This document shows positions 1 through 6,928 of a stretch of DNA of 20,627 bases, one piece after another. Below the pieces are notes generated by a model that was not told where the DNA came from, made no database searches, and worked only from the letters and a program-made list of their open reading frames with translations. The position numbers and the translations under genes are program-made. Source of the DNA: a virus; IMG/VR virus record IMGVR_UViG_3300042691_018322, positions 1 to 20,627 of that record. One strand, given 5' to 3'. Positions within the stretch are counted from its first letter, which is position 1. The number at the start of each line of letters is the position of its first letter.

Positions 1-283
1 AGGGTGATAGAGCATTTCCAGTCCAAATAGTGACCTTGCCTTCTGGATCACCGTGTAGGATTTCTGCTAGTCTGCGTTCATTGCCTGATCCTTCTAAGAA
101 CCAAAGCAGTTCACTAAGACAAGACTTAAATGCTAGTTTTTTGGTTGTAACTGCTGGAAAGCCTAGAGATAAATCATAGCGTTGTTGCATACCAAAAACA
201 CCAATAGTACCAACACCCGTGCGATCTTCTCGCACAGTGCCGTTCTCAAGAACGAATTTTAGTGAGTCAAGATAAGTTTTCAT
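1..283 (-). CDS. thyA: Thymidylate synthase, N-terminal part (cut by window edge)
   Basis: The frame runs from an ATG at 283 to base 1 without a stop, giving the first 94 residues. The translation has the ThyA N-terminal signature: a 'REDRTGVGT' stretch holding the phosphate-binding Arg, '[10 protein letters not shown]', 'ELLWFLEGS' and 'TIW..NA'. ThyA makes dTMP from dUMP using methylene-tetrahydrofolate and releases dihydrofolate, which the adjacent DHFR would recycle. The DHFR gene lies just upstream in transcription order, and a consensus promoter sits in the 35-nt gap. The -10 box is 6 nt from this ATG, so the message is probably leaderless, and no Shine-Dalgarno is possible in that gap. 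The catalytic Cys region lies outside the window. Family identity is certain; completeness cannot be judged. Confidence 0.95.
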   Translation of the reverse strand, partial: MKTYLDSLKFVLENGTVREDRTGVGTIGVFGMQQRYDLSLGFPAVTTKKLAFKSCLSELLWFLEGSGNERRLAEILHGDPEGKVTIWTGNALSP

Positions 284-289
284 TTTAAT

Positions 290-318
290 ATTATAGCAGG
301 TTTGCTATGATATGTCAA
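290..318 (-). promoter_or_regulatory. Sigma70-like promoter of thyA (probably leaderless)
   Basis: Minus-strand TTGACA (318-313), a 17-nt spacer, then TATAAT (295-290): a perfect consensus. The -35 box abuts the DHFR stop codon at 319-321. Six nucleotides separate the -10 box from the thyA ATG, putting the predicted +1 on the A of the start codon. Confidence 0.85.
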
Positions 319-816
319 CTAGAATATTACGCGATTCCAAATTTCATAGGTGCAGTTATTACCTGGTCGCACACCGTAGATACGGAAACAGGCCAAATAG
401 CGTTCTAAGTCGATACGAGTATCAGTAAACCATGCTCCTTTCATACGGGTTAAATACACACGTTCAACCAATGGTTCAGTAGCTTCATATAATTGCTGAC
501 CACCAATAACAAACACATCATTCTTTGGATTTTCTTTCTGTATTTGTTTGATACTATTCACAGCATCATTAGAAATCAATCGGACTAAATGCTGATATTT
601 ACGGTCCACGTGAGTTGAGCTTACTACATAGTTAATGCGATTTGGTAATGGCTTAGGCATAAGTGGGTCTTCCCAAGTCCTACGACCCATAATTACGATT
701 TGATTTTCTGTATGTTCTTTAAACCAAGCAAGATCTTCTTTGTGTTTAGGCCAAGGCAAGGTACCTCTATTGCCAATACCGCCCAAACTGGTTGCGGCTA
801 ATATACTACAGATCAT
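319..816 (-). CDS. folA: Dihydrofolate reductase
   Basis: The 165-residue product matches the usual length of bacterial and phage DHFR. It reduces dihydrofolate to tetrahydrofolate with NADPH, regenerating the cofactor consumed by ThyA. Visible motifs are the Met20-loop region 'NRGTLPWP' near residues 16-23, 'IVIMGRRTWE' (NADPH-binding arginines, about residues 40-49) and 'VFVIGGQQLYE' with the conserved Gly-Gly pair near residue 104. The start codon overlaps the stop of the upstream 112-residue gene in an ATGA junction, implying translational coupling. thyA follows under its own promoter. DHFR-ThyA pairing is typical of T4-like phages. Confidence 0.95.
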   Translation of the reverse strand: MICSILAATSLGGIGNRGTLPWPKHKEDLAWFKEHTENQIVIMGRRTWEDPLMPKPLPNRINYVVSSTHVDRKYQHLVRLISNDAVNSIKQIQKENPKNDVFVIGGQQLYEATEPLVERVYLTRMKGAWFTDTRIDLERYLACFRIYGVRPGNNCTYEIWNRVIF

Positions 817-1151
817 AGGCCTTTGAGCACCTTGTCGGTTTCTGGTTGGATCGTATCAACTACTTTTTCGATGTCGATAAGAAAATCTACGTTTTGGATA
901 TAAGCATCGAGTTCGTTAAATTTACCGTCAAGCATTTCTTCTATTTCGCTGTCTAACATGCCGTCAGCTAGTAATCGTTTGACATCTATTGATATATTAG
1001 TACCGTCAATTAACTTGACATCAATCTGTTGAAGGATGTTAATAGGAACTTCTTTTTTATCAACATCCTCAACTATATCTTTCCAACGCTTGCTGACATT
1101 CAGCGTGATTTTTTTACTGTTATGTTGTGGCTTTTTTGGTTTTTCCGACAT
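813..1151 (-). CDS. Hypothetical protein, 112 aa, phage-conserved type
   Basis: I do not recognise a domain. The product has a basic N-terminus (several Lys in the first 25 residues) followed by an acidic, Leu/Ile-rich body ('DGMLDSEIEEMLDGKFNELDAYI') likely to be helical. There is no signal peptide or membrane segment. The proposed ATG at 1151 is preceded by AAGG six nt upstream, and the first 32 nt overlap the end of the 217-residue gene in another frame. It ends in an ATGA junction with DHFR. The tight packing and helical acidic composition support a real gene; its role is unknown. Confidence 0.75.
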   Translation of the reverse strand: MSEKPKKPQHNSKKITLNVSKRWKDIVEDVDKKEVPINILQQIDVKLIDGTNISIDVKRLLADGMLDSEIEEMLDGKFNELDAYIQNVDFLIDIEKVVDTIQPETDKVLKGL

Positions 1152-1773
1152 TCTTAGCCTTGGGTTGTGAAAGTTGTGTAGCTTCTTGTTTTAAACGTTT
1201 AGCTTCTGCTAGCAATGCTTTGGCTTCTGCTTCCATTTTATTAGCCTGTTGTGTGCGTTGTTCTGCTAGATCACTATCACTTAACACACCTGAAATATCA
1301 GCCGAAGTCGTTGACTGGACTCCAGTGAATGGTTTAGCTGGTTGTCCTAGTTCACGACCTTCTTGGATGACACCTCGCATACCACGATTAGCATCCATAT
1401 CAGCTAGTTGTTGAGCCGCTTCACCACCTGCTTCGATCTTGTCGATGATGTCGTTAAGTTCGTCTAGGCGACAGGTTGATTTGATAGTTGGCGTTACAAT
1501 TACTTGGTTAGTTGGAACTTTCTTCATCCAACCACCTTTGTGGATAGCTGATAAACAGTTCTGACCGTCTGCCATAGTAGTGCGGAATAATGCATCGGCT
1601 AGTTCCTTGGCCTGTTGACCTATGTCACTTTCTAAGCATTTCATCATTTCATCATGCACCATCATTGGTAGTGCGTCTGTATAAACGATTAAGGCCATAT
1701 GACTTTCATCTGGAACTTTACGATACACAATAGCGATCCTGCGTTGATTGTGCTTACCTACGTGTTTAATCAT
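1120..1773 (-). CDS. Conserved hypothetical protein, 217 aa, with C-terminal coiled coil
   Basis: The start at 1773 has a good Shine-Dalgarno (GAGGA, about 8 nt upstream). The N-terminal half is compact and mixed alpha/beta ('RRIAIVYRKVPDESHMALIVYTDALP'), followed by 'HDEMMKCLESDIGQQAKELADALFR' and 'KKVPTNQVIVTP'. From about residue 165 an Ala/Lys/Glu/Gln-rich helix reads as a coiled coil, ending in a basic Lys-rich tail. From memory it resembles an uncharacterised family of T4-like marine phages, often beside a short protein like the neighbouring 76-residue one; I could not check this. The coiled coil and partner-like neighbour suggest an oligomeric or structural role, but that is inference. 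Confidence 0.85.
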   Translation of the reverse strand: MIKHVGKHNQRRIAIVYRKVPDESHMALIVYTDALPMMVHDEMMKCLESDIGQQAKELADALFRTTMADGQNCLSAIHKGGWMKKVPTNQVIVTPTIKSTCRLDELNDIIDKIEAGGEAAQQLADMDANRGMRGVIQEGRELGQPAKPFTGVQSTTSADISGVLSDSDLAEQRTQQANKMEAEAKALLAEAKRLKQEATQLSQPKAKNVGKTKKATT

Positions 1774-1774
1774 G

Positions 1775-2005
1775 TTATTTTTCCTCGGTTGGGGTTGGCG
1801 CTGGCGCTATAGCACCAGTGCTTTGTAGAAATTCTACTAATTTATTATATAAACCACCAACTTGTGCTAGTTCTTCTGCACGGAACGCACCGCGTTGTGA
1901 TGTTAGTTGGATGATCTGTGCTACAAATACTAGGTCTTGTAATGTAAGTCCTGGTGCTTGTTGCTCAGCTGCAGGTGCAGCCGCTTGTGTTTCTTTCTTA
2001 GCCAT
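1775..2005 (-). CDS. Conserved hypothetical small protein, 76 aa
   Basis: Both ends are Ala/Pro/Gln-rich and low in complexity ('AAAPAAEQQAP' at the N-terminus, 'APAPTPTEE' at the C-terminus). They flank a conserved-looking helical core of about residues 20-65, 'LTLQDLVFVAQIIQLTSQR' followed by 'FRAEELAQVGGLYNKLVEFL'. GGAG lies about 10 nt before the ATG. Only one nucleotide separates its stop from the next gene's ATG, so the two are probably co-translated. The core resembles, from memory, small proteins of T4-like marine phages of unknown role. There is no membrane segment or signal peptide. Confidence 0.82.
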   Translation of the reverse strand: MAKKETQAAAPAAEQQAPGLTLQDLVFVAQIIQLTSQRGAFRAEELAQVGGLYNKLVEFLQSTGAIAPAPTPTEEK

Positions 2006-2068
2006 TTATAAAATTCTCCATATGGGACAATTTTATTTAACAGCTAGACAACCGATGGAAAAATTTCT

Positions 2069-2353
2069 TTAGATGGTGTTTAGTTCTGGCAGATATAAGC
2101 TGAAGTAACTAGCTTCGCTAGCTAGCTCAAAAGCCACTAATAGATTACGATCAATAGGTTTGCCGCCCGAGGTGCGAGCAATGTCTACGTCACCAACGTA
2201 GAAACGACCTTCAAGATTTTCATACAACCAATCAGTCACAGTTTTTTGAGTGATATAAGGTTCGAATATGACCTGGGTAAAGTGAGGAGGACACCAGGTT
2301 AGTTGCCTTAGCTGATGCACATTTAGGGGATTTGGTTCACCGTGCTTGAGCAT
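2069..2353 (-). CDS. Hypothetical protein, 94 aa
   Basis: Function not recognised. The protein is soluble, rich in aromatic residues and ends in 'FELASEASYFSLYLPEL'. The start is fixed by a TAATG junction with the 49-residue gene upstream, so it is probably translated by re-initiation; no Shine-Dalgarno is visible. A 63-nt gap follows before the 76-residue gene, with no clear promoter in it. Its place in the operon after the VWA protein does not by itself tell its function. Confidence 0.75.
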   Translation of the reverse strand: MLKHGEPNPLNVHQLRQLTWCPPHFTQVIFEPYITQKTVTDWLYENLEGRFYVGDVDIARTSGGKPIDRNLLVAFELASEASYFSLYLPELNTI

Positions 2354-2502
2354 TAGTGTGGAATCATGTGTGGAATATAGGGAACATTACGTGGTCCAAA
2401 ACGTTCTTCTAAGAGCTTTTTAGCCTGTTGAGCATTGTCGGCATATACACGTTCTTTGGTATCTCCGTTTGGCGTTCTAACAGTTGCTTCAAACATTGGC
2501 AT
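2353..2502 (-). CDS. Small hypothetical protein, 49 aa
   Basis: Short gene joined by TAATG junctions at both ends: its ATG at 2502 overlaps the stop of the VWA gene, and its stop overlaps the ATG of the 94-residue gene. The translation begins 'MPMFEATVRTPNGDTKERVY' and continues with a helix 'ADNAQQAKKLLEERFGPRNV', a beta-beta-alpha pattern often seen in small phage proteins. A second in-frame Met at residue 3 is an alternative start. Double coupling and sensible amino-acid composition support a real gene. Role unknown. Confidence 0.75.
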   Translation of the reverse strand: MPMFEATVRTPNGDTKERVYADNAQQAKKLLEERFGPRNVPYIPHMIPH

Positions 2503-3803
2503 TATACTGTCTCCTTGCTTAATTCATAGTAGGTAGTTATACCAAATGGTGCCTCGATAGTAGTTGACCCGTGGATAACGAACATAGTATCACAGTAGTC
2601 AGGTTCACCCCATGATCCATATGGATAACCATCTGTGAACATGATAAACTTCTTAGGTTGGATATCGTTTTCACGCATCCATTTCCAGTTAGCCTCAAAG
2701 TCTGTGCCACCACCACCTAAGGGTTCCCACTCTAAGATCTCATCTAAGTTTTCATTAGTGAATATCTTAGCACCCTCAGCGTATACTTCCGTGTCAAATG
2801 ACCATAAATGTAGTCGGAAACTCTGATAGCTTTCCATGATACCTTTAACTTCACTTAGGATATCTTTGAGCATAGCATCGCTCATTGAACCTGATGTGTC
2901 GATGGCTACACAGATATCAATCTCTTTATCAAAGTCACTGCCTGGCATAATAGCATCCATGTCCCAACCTTTACGACTAGCTCTAGCCCAAGTATAGTCT
3001 GTGCGTAGAGTGCTTTGAATCTGTTGTTGTAGCAGTGCTCTCCAATCTAACTGAGGTGCAGTAAGATCTTTTATCATACGCTTAACCCCTGCTGGCAAGT
3101 TACCTGCACCTACAGCCTGTGCCGCAGTCATAACAGCTTCTTTGATCTCATCTCGTATCTGTTTACGTTCTTCTTCTGAGATTTTAGGACGGCCTTTGCC
3201 TTCTTTTTCTTGGCCTTCACCTTCACCTTCACCACCATCTCCGTCACCATCCAAGTGTTCGTCTAACAGTTGATCTACTAGGTCATCAATGTTGATTTTC
3301 TCTGCATTCTTTTCTAAGTCATCATAGACTTCTTCGGCTGACCAACCACGATACTTAGGCTCGTATAAACCCACAGGAATCTTTTCACCGATCTTTTGAT
3401 CTAACAAATCTTGATTAACACAGTAGTCATCGGCGATATTCCATAGCTGGGGATCTCTATCACCACGACGACCCATATGGTCATAAACACAGTGTAGGAC
3501 CTCATGACCCATAAGGAATTCTAGCTGTTTAGCTGGCATTTTCTTAAGGAATTCGCTGTTATAGTAGAACTTACGTCCATCAGTTGCGGCAGTTGGACAC
3601 CATTCATCGGCATTGACTAGCTGTAGCCTGGTAGCTAGGTTACCAAAAAAAGGTGCTTTAAGTAGTAGTGCGATACGAGCAGTCACAAGTTTCTCACGGA
3701 CCTGTGCGTCTGTTTGTGGATTGGTTTTTACACCAACATAGTTCTTAGCTTTACTGGTGGTTGTGCCTTTTGAATTAGTAGCCATTTTTGTCACTTTCTT
3801 CAT
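2502..3803 (-). CDS. VWA-domain protein with DUF2201-type metallopeptidase-like domain
   Basis: The 433-residue product has three parts. Residues about 30-180 form a domain with an HExxH zinc-binding motif (HEVLH, 100-104, followed by CVYDH), as in DUF2201 putative metallopeptidases. Residues about 180-205 are a Gly/Glu/Asp-rich linker. The C-terminal half is a von Willebrand A domain with a MIDAS motif 'DTSGSM' (302-307), 'GGGGTDF' (363-369) and 'MFTDG' (about 388-392). Such proteins typically partner MoxR AAA+ ATPases, and one is encoded two genes upstream, so a phage chaperone or metal-insertion module is likely. ATG 3803 lies only 11 nt from the -10 box; the ATG at 3785 (Met7) is an alternative start. 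Neither has a strong Shine-Dalgarno. Whether the peptidase site is active is unknown. Confidence 0.9.
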   Translation of the reverse strand: MKKVTKMATNSKGTTTSKAKNYVGVKTNPQTDAQVREKLVTARIALLLKAPFFGNLATRLQLVNADEWCPTAATDGRKFYYNSEFLKKMPAKQLEFLMGHEVLHCVYDHMGRRGDRDPQLWNIADDYCVNQDLLDQKIGEKIPVGLYEPKYRGWSAEEVYDDLEKNAEKINIDDLVDQLLDEHLDGDGDGGEGEGEGQEKEGKGRPKISEEERKQIRDEIKEAVMTAAQAVGAGNLPAGVKRMIKDLTAPQLDWRALLQQQIQSTLRTDYTWARASRKGWDMDAIMPGSDFDKEIDICVAIDTSGSMSDAMLKDILSEVKGIMESYQSFRLHLWSFDTEVYAEGAKIFTNENLDEILEWEPLGGGGTDFEANWKWMRENDIQPKKFIMFTDGYPYGSWGEPDYCDTMFVIHGSTTIEAPFGITTYYELSKETV

Positions 3804-3814
3804 TGTATAGTAGC

Positions 3815-3843
3815 ATTATACACTCAAATTTGGATTTAGTCAA
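3815..3843 (-). promoter_or_regulatory. Sigma70-like promoter of the VWA operon
   Basis: Minus-strand TTGACT (3843-3838), a 17-nt spacer, then TATAAT (3820-3815). The predicted +1 near 3808 leaves about 5 nt before the first ATG at 3803 or about 23 nt before Met7 at 3785. The promoter would drive the VWA gene and the six genes through DHFR. Confidence 0.82.
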
Positions 3844-3853
3844 TACCAAAATC

Positions 3854-4159
3854 CTATTCAAATTGTTCCTTGATCAATAGAAATTGTGTAAGAGCCTGTC
3901 CAGTTAGGTATATCCTAAAGTAGTTATAGTTAGTTTCCCATGCCCATTCGGGTCTGGTGTTTGGATCCATATATCCGATTGAACCAACTTCTCTGCTTGG
4001 TCCAAATGTAGTCCATAACCATTCACGGGCTTTGGATAGGCTATTGATTGATCCCTGCAGGTGCCCTTGAAAGGTCACACGATGCGTGAACCAACGATTG
4101 CCTGTGTGTCGGCTATCTAATTTAGTTATCTTTATTGAAACTTGTGTGGTCATACCCAT
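3854..4159 (-). CDS. Hypothetical protein, 101 aa
   Basis: Function not recognised. The product is rich in Trp, Arg and Thr ('REWLWTTFGPSREV', 'RPEWAWETNYNYFRIYLTGQ') and looks like a small soluble alpha/beta protein. There are two candidate starts, Met1 at 4159 and Met3 at 4153; neither has a clear Shine-Dalgarno outside the terminator stem. It lies directly downstream of the intrinsic terminator that follows the MoxR gene, with no promoter recognised in between, so expression may depend on read-through. Confidence 0.72.
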   Translation of the reverse strand: MGMTTQVSIKITKLDSRHTGNRWFTHRVTFQGHLQGSINSLSKAREWLWTTFGPSREVGSIGYMDPNTRPEWAWETNYNYFRIYLTGQALTQFLLIKEQFE

Positions 4160-4167
4160 ATGAATGT

Positions 4168-4191
4168 AAAAAGCCCCTTGCGGGGCTTTTT
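4168..4191 (-). terminator. Rho-independent terminator after the MoxR gene
   Basis: A perfect 10-bp stem AAAAAGCCCC/GGGGCTTTTT closes a 4-nt loop (4178-4181), ending in a T5 run on either strand. It starts 4 nt past the MoxR stop codon, so it should end that transcript on the minus strand. Being symmetric, it could also act on the plus strand, but no plus-strand gene is present. Confidence 0.9.
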
Positions 4192-4195
4192 CCTA

Positions 4196-5284
4196 TTATG
4201 CCACTGCTTGGACGATATACTTACCAAAACGTTTATGGAATTCATCAAACGTTTTAAGTTTACCTGGAACGAACGGTAAGTTGTAAACAGTAAGAGCTAC
4301 TCGAGCACCCATAACAGTCAATTCAGTAGTAAAGTTCTCCATCATGAACTTGAAGAAGTTATCTACTTTCTCATGCCATACATCTTTGTTAGTTTCTTTG
4401 GCATTGATGTCTTTAAGCTCATAACACATACTTACTGTCAATGAATACATGGCTGAGATCTCTTTGACTTTGAGCTCTTTCACTTTACCATCCAAAATAT
4501 CGCGTGGATTGGGCATCTGTCCTGCAATCTTGCGATGCGCCATAAACTTAACCGCTGTTCCTTCACCTACTGTGCCTGCTACTAAATCAGTTTCAGTTGA
4601 AGCTGGCAAACCATCTTCTAACAGTTGGCTTACGAATGTCCATGCACGTGGCGTAGCAAAACTACGGCTTGATGTCTTAGGATCAAAGTCAAAGAGGTCT
4701 TGTTTGGCGAATGAGATGTAGCCTACAACGTCTTTATGGATGTTGTTGAGCACGGCCCATTTTTGCCAGGCGTCGAAGTCAACACGCATTTCTAAATGCA
4801 CGAAACGATTTGACAACGGACTAGGCATCTTATATGTAACACCCTTGTCACCTTCACGGTTACCCGCGGCAACCATAACCACATTGTCTGGAAGTTTATA
4901 CTTGCCTACACGACGATTAAGGATTAGCTGATAAGCCGCCGCTTGCACGCTTGGGGCGGCACTGTTCATCTCATCAAAGAATAAAACTATCACTGGATGT
5001 TTAGCGGCAAGTTCTTCACTTGGTAAGTCGATTGGAGGTGCCCAATCCATCAGCCCCAATTCCTTGTTATAGAATGGGATACCACGGATATCAGTTGGAT
5101 CCATCTGTCCAAGTCGCAAGTCGATCATATGACCGCCCATTTCGTGGGTGATACCTTCTACTAACTCTGACTTACCAATACCTGGAGGACCCCATAAGAA
5201 CACTGGACGTTTCTTGTTAAAACATTGTATGAGTGCTACACGTGCTTCTTCTGAGGTTACTGTGCGGTTTTCTGTAACTGCCAT
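4196..5284 (-). CDS. MoxR-family AAA+ ATPase
   Basis: A 362-residue AAA+ protein. Walker A 'GPPGIGKS' is at residues 32-39, Walker B 'LFFDEMN' at about 101-107, a sensor-1-like 'VAAGNRE' at about 138-143 and an arginine-finger region 'SNRF' at 158-161. This pattern is typical of MoxR ATPases, which use ATP to remodel or insert metal into partner proteins together with VWA-domain proteins. The VWA/metallopeptidase gene is two genes downstream. The start at 5284 has AAAGG about 10 nt upstream in a leader of some 65 nt behind a consensus promoter. The transcript ends at the terminator just after the stop. The substrate in infection is unknown. Confidence 0.92.
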   Translation of the reverse strand: MAVTENRTVTSEEARVALIQCFNKKRPVFLWGPPGIGKSELVEGITHEMGGHMIDLRLGQMDPTDIRGIPFYNKELGLMDWAPPIDLPSEELAAKHPVIVLFFDEMNSAAPSVQAAAYQLILNRRVGKYKLPDNVVMVAAGNREGDKGVTYKMPSPLSNRFVHLEMRVDFDAWQKWAVLNNIHKDVVGYISFAKQDLFDFDPKTSSRSFATPRAWTFVSQLLEDGLPASTETDLVAGTVGEGTAVKFMAHRKIAGQMPNPRDILDGKVKELKVKEISAMYSLTVSMCYELKDINAKETNKDVWHEKVDNFFKFMMENFTTELTVMGARVALTVYNLPFVPGKLKTFDEFHKRFGKYIVQAVA

Positions 5285-5349
5285 ATGTCTAGCCTTTCAC
5301 TGAAATAAACTATAAAATAACTACGAAAATTTTTACTATCTAAGCACAC

Positions 5350-5378
5350 ATTATACTATCAAAAGTTGACATTGTCAA
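5350..5378 (-). promoter_or_regulatory. Sigma70-like promoter of the MoxR gene
   Basis: Minus-strand TTGACA (5378-5373), a 17-nt spacer, then TATAAT (5355-5350). The -35 box lies 1 nt beyond the stop codon of the 35-residue gene. A leader of about 60 nt follows, with AAAGG ahead of the MoxR ATG. Confidence 0.85.
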
Positions 5379-5379
5379 G

Positions 5380-5487
5380 TTAGATTTTACCCTTAGATTT
5401 TAAATAAAATAGATACCAAACTACGGCACCCCCAAAAGCGGCACCTAGGGTAAAAGACCATGCATAACATAAAATGTATTCTATCAT
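5380..5487 (-). CDS. Small single-pass membrane protein, 35 aa
   Basis: The ATG at 5487 has a good Shine-Dalgarno (AGGA, 6 nt upstream) directly after the stop of the 58-residue gene. The protein begins 'MIEYILCYAW' and has a hydrophobic, Gly/Ala-rich stretch spanning about residues 4-28 ('TLGAAFGGAVVWYLFYL'), then a basic tail 'KSKGKI', as expected of a single transmembrane helix with a cytoplasmic positive end. It is the last gene of the operon before the MoxR promoter. Small membrane proteins of this kind are frequent in phage host-takeover regions; its function is unknown. Confidence 0.7.
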   Translation of the reverse strand: MIEYILCYAWSFTLGAAFGGAVVWYLFYLKSKGKI

Positions 5488-5496
5488 TTTAGATCC

Positions 5497-5673
5497 TTAG
5501 TGTAGATAATCTGTTAGTGGAATATAAGCAATCTTGCCAGCTTCCATGCGAGCCTTCATAAGGTCAGCCATAGCATAGATACCTTCTACTACCAGGGAGG
5601 CTTCTGCTTTGTCTATGTCTGAGGCATCTTCGCCCCAGATAGCATCAATGATTTCTTGTTCTTGTGGTGTCAT
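5497..5673 (-). CDS. Small acidic hypothetical protein, 58 aa
   Basis: The frame opens at 5673 in an ATGA junction with the 81-residue gene and ends 10 nt before the start of the 35-residue membrane protein. The translation is helical and acidic at the N-terminus ('MTPQEQEIIDAIWGEDASDI') with a Met/Ala-rich second helix ('YAMADLMKARMEAGKIAYI'). No domain recognised. Coupling on both sides and coherent helical composition support a real gene. Confidence 0.75.
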   Translation of the reverse strand: MTPQEQEIIDAIWGEDASDIDKAEASLVVEGIYAMADLMKARMEAGKIAYIPLTDYLH

Positions 5674-5915
5674 AGTGGATACACCGCAAATGAATGGGCA
5701 TTGGCTTTAAGGCAAGTGCCACGCTGATGATCATATCTCGGGCCACGGAATTTAACACGGAACTGTCCTGCACGGTAAAGAGCCTGTCGTATCTGGTCCA
5801 AATAAGCTATAGGAATACCTTTCCAAATGCTGGCTTCAGATTCTGGACTCTCATACCTGGCTAAGATCTCTTGTGTGTCTTTTGGAACTGTTGCGAAATA
5901 GATAAATTTATCCAC
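5670..5915 (-). CDS. Hypothetical protein, 81 aa
   Basis: Strong Shine-Dalgarno AAGGAGA upstream of the ATG at 5915. The product is small, basic in its C-terminal half ('QALYRAGQFRVKFRGPRYDH') with one Cys, and has no signal peptide or membrane segment. It sits in a run of five small genes under one promoter and overlaps the 58-residue gene by ATGA. Function not recognised. Confidence 0.78.
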   Translation of the reverse strand: MDKFIYFATVPKDTQEILARYESPESEASIWKGIPIAYLDQIRQALYRAGQFRVKFRGPRYDHQRGTCLKANAHSFAVYPL

Positions 5916-5924
5916 GCTATCTCC

Positions 5925-6251
5925 TTATCTTAGATACATTGGGCCAGTCCATTGGATGGAGTAGCCACCGTCGATGATATTACCACGAGCACTGTTGGTT
6001 GCTGGTGCGTTCCAACCTGCGGCCTTAAGGATATCACCTTCACGAAACTTGCCTGAGGTTTCTTTAACGATAAAACCCCATACACTACGATCGCGGATGA
6101 TTTTGATATATTTCTTACCAATCTTAACGTGGATGCTCTTGTTGAATTCGTCAATCATTTCCTGTCGTGGGCTGGTAAGATTACCCGACCAGCGAGCATA
6201 GTCAGCACGGATAGCGTTGATTAGTTGATCAATGTGTGATTGTAATAACAT
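5925..6251 (-). CDS. Conserved hypothetical protein, 108 aa
   Basis: The start at 6251 has AAGGAGA about 7 nt upstream and forms a TAATG junction with the gene before it. The helical N-terminus is followed by a beta-rich half with 'KYIKIIRDRSVWGFIVK', 'FREGDILKAAGWNAPATNSARGNI' and 'YSIQWTGPMYL'. That second half resembles, from memory, an uncharacterised family seen widely in T4-like marine phages. No catalytic motif was identified. It lies in a cluster of small, probably early, genes. Confidence 0.85.
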   Translation of the reverse strand: MLLQSHIDQLINAIRADYARWSGNLTSPRQEMIDEFNKSIHVKIGKKYIKIIRDRSVWGFIVKETSGKFREGDILKAAGWNAPATNSARGNIIDGGYSIQWTGPMYLR

Positions 6252-6517
6252 TACGCAGTCTCCTTGTCCATTAGGTCAAACACGATAGCCTTGGCGCAGT
6301 TGATCATCTGACGAGCGCGGTTGGCATTGTGAGCTTCTACACCATCTGGGTTCCATTCTGGTGCTAGGATTTCTTGGGCATCACTTAACATACCCATGGC
6401 AAACATAAGTTCTTGTCCCGGAAAAGCCTGTTGTTTTACCATACGATTTAACTGCTCTTTAGTCATACCGTAGGCCTGCTGTTCCCAAGTTAAATCTGTA
6501 TTCATACATGTTGTCAT
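6251..6517 (-). CDS. Hypothetical protein, 88 aa
   Basis: First gene of a five-gene operon. The ATG at 6517 has AGGA about 9 nt upstream in a leader of about 25 nt behind a consensus promoter; Met5 is a weaker alternative start. The protein is predicted all-helical ('MTKEQLNRMVKQQAFPGQEL', 'FAMGMLSDAQEIL') and rich in Met and Ala. Function not recognised. Confidence 0.8.
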   Translation of the reverse strand: MTTCMNTDLTWEQQAYGMTKEQLNRMVKQQAFPGQELMFAMGMLSDAQEILAPEWNPDGVEAHNANRARQMINCAKAIVFDLMDKETA

Positions 6518-6550
6518 TTGTCTAGTTCCTTATTAATTGTTAATGTAAAC

Positions 6551-6579
6551 ATTATACAGGAATTTTAACCAAAAGTCAA
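6551..6579 (-). promoter_or_regulatory. Sigma70-like promoter of a five-gene small-protein operon
   Basis: Minus-strand TTGACT (6579-6574), a 17-nt spacer, then TATAAT (6556-6551). The predicted leader is about 25 nt and carries AGGA ahead of the ATG at 6517. Confidence 0.85.
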
Positions 6580-6614
6580 CCAAAAAATAGGTGATTTTAA
6601 GAAGTCTTTAATAA

Positions 6615-6636
6615 TCAATGACTTATAAATCATTGA
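6615..6636 (-). terminator. Possible weak AT-rich hairpin after the 83-aa gene
   Basis: A perfect 7-bp inverted repeat TCAATGA/TCATTGA with an 8-nt AT-rich loop lies 6 nt past the stop of the 83-residue gene and upstream of the next promoter. No T-run follows it on the minus strand, so it may be a processing or stability hairpin rather than a true terminator. Confidence 0.3.
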
Positions 6637-6641
6637 ATTTA

Positions 6642-6893
6642 TTAGTCTTTTTTGTTGATCCAGTCCTTGTCCCACATGTCTGCGTAGGGATCGGGCGTTT
6701 TATCATAGAGTTTAAATTTTGCGTCCAGGCATTCCTTGATTTTTTTGGGATCCTTATAAGAACAGAGCACTGAGAGATCAGGTGTGGCCATTTGGACTAT
6801 GGCTGTTTTGTTGGATTCTTTGGCCTGTGCTTTGGCCAATAAAGCACTATCAACTTCGTGCATGCCTACCAGGGTGGCGATATATTCAAACAT
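6642..6893 (-). CDS. Hypothetical protein, 83 aa
   Basis: The product starts 'MFEYIATLVGMHEVD' and has a charged Lys/Asp-rich C-terminal half ('YKDPKKIKECLDAKFKLYDK', then Asp/Trp residues and 'NKKD'). The ATG is exactly 6 nt from the -10 box of its own promoter, so the transcript is probably leaderless. It appears to be a single-gene unit, followed by a hairpin and then the next promoter. No domain recognised. Confidence 0.78.
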   Translation of the reverse strand: MFEYIATLVGMHEVDSALLAKAQAKESNKTAIVQMATPDLSVLCSYKDPKKIKECLDAKFKLYDKTPDPYADMWDKDWINKKD

Positions 6894-6899
6894 TTAAAC

Positions 6900-6928
6900 A
6901 GTATAACATCACTGATCTAGATTGTCAA
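6900..6928 (-). promoter_or_regulatory. Sigma70-like promoter of the 83-aa gene (probably leaderless)
   Basis: Minus-strand TTGACA (6928-6923), a 17-nt spacer, then TATACT (6905-6900). The -35 box and part of the spacer lie inside the last codons of the 132-residue gene. The predicted +1 falls on the A of the ATG at 6893. Confidence 0.82.

Noticed and set aside
1127-1414. Plus-strand open frame of 95 codons
   Set aside because: Antisense to the coiled-coil protein gene; the Ala/Ser/Cys-rich translation mirrors that helix.
5930-6154. Second minus-strand frame inside the 108-aa gene
   Set aside because: Out of frame with a better gene that has a strong Shine-Dalgarno and family-like sequence.
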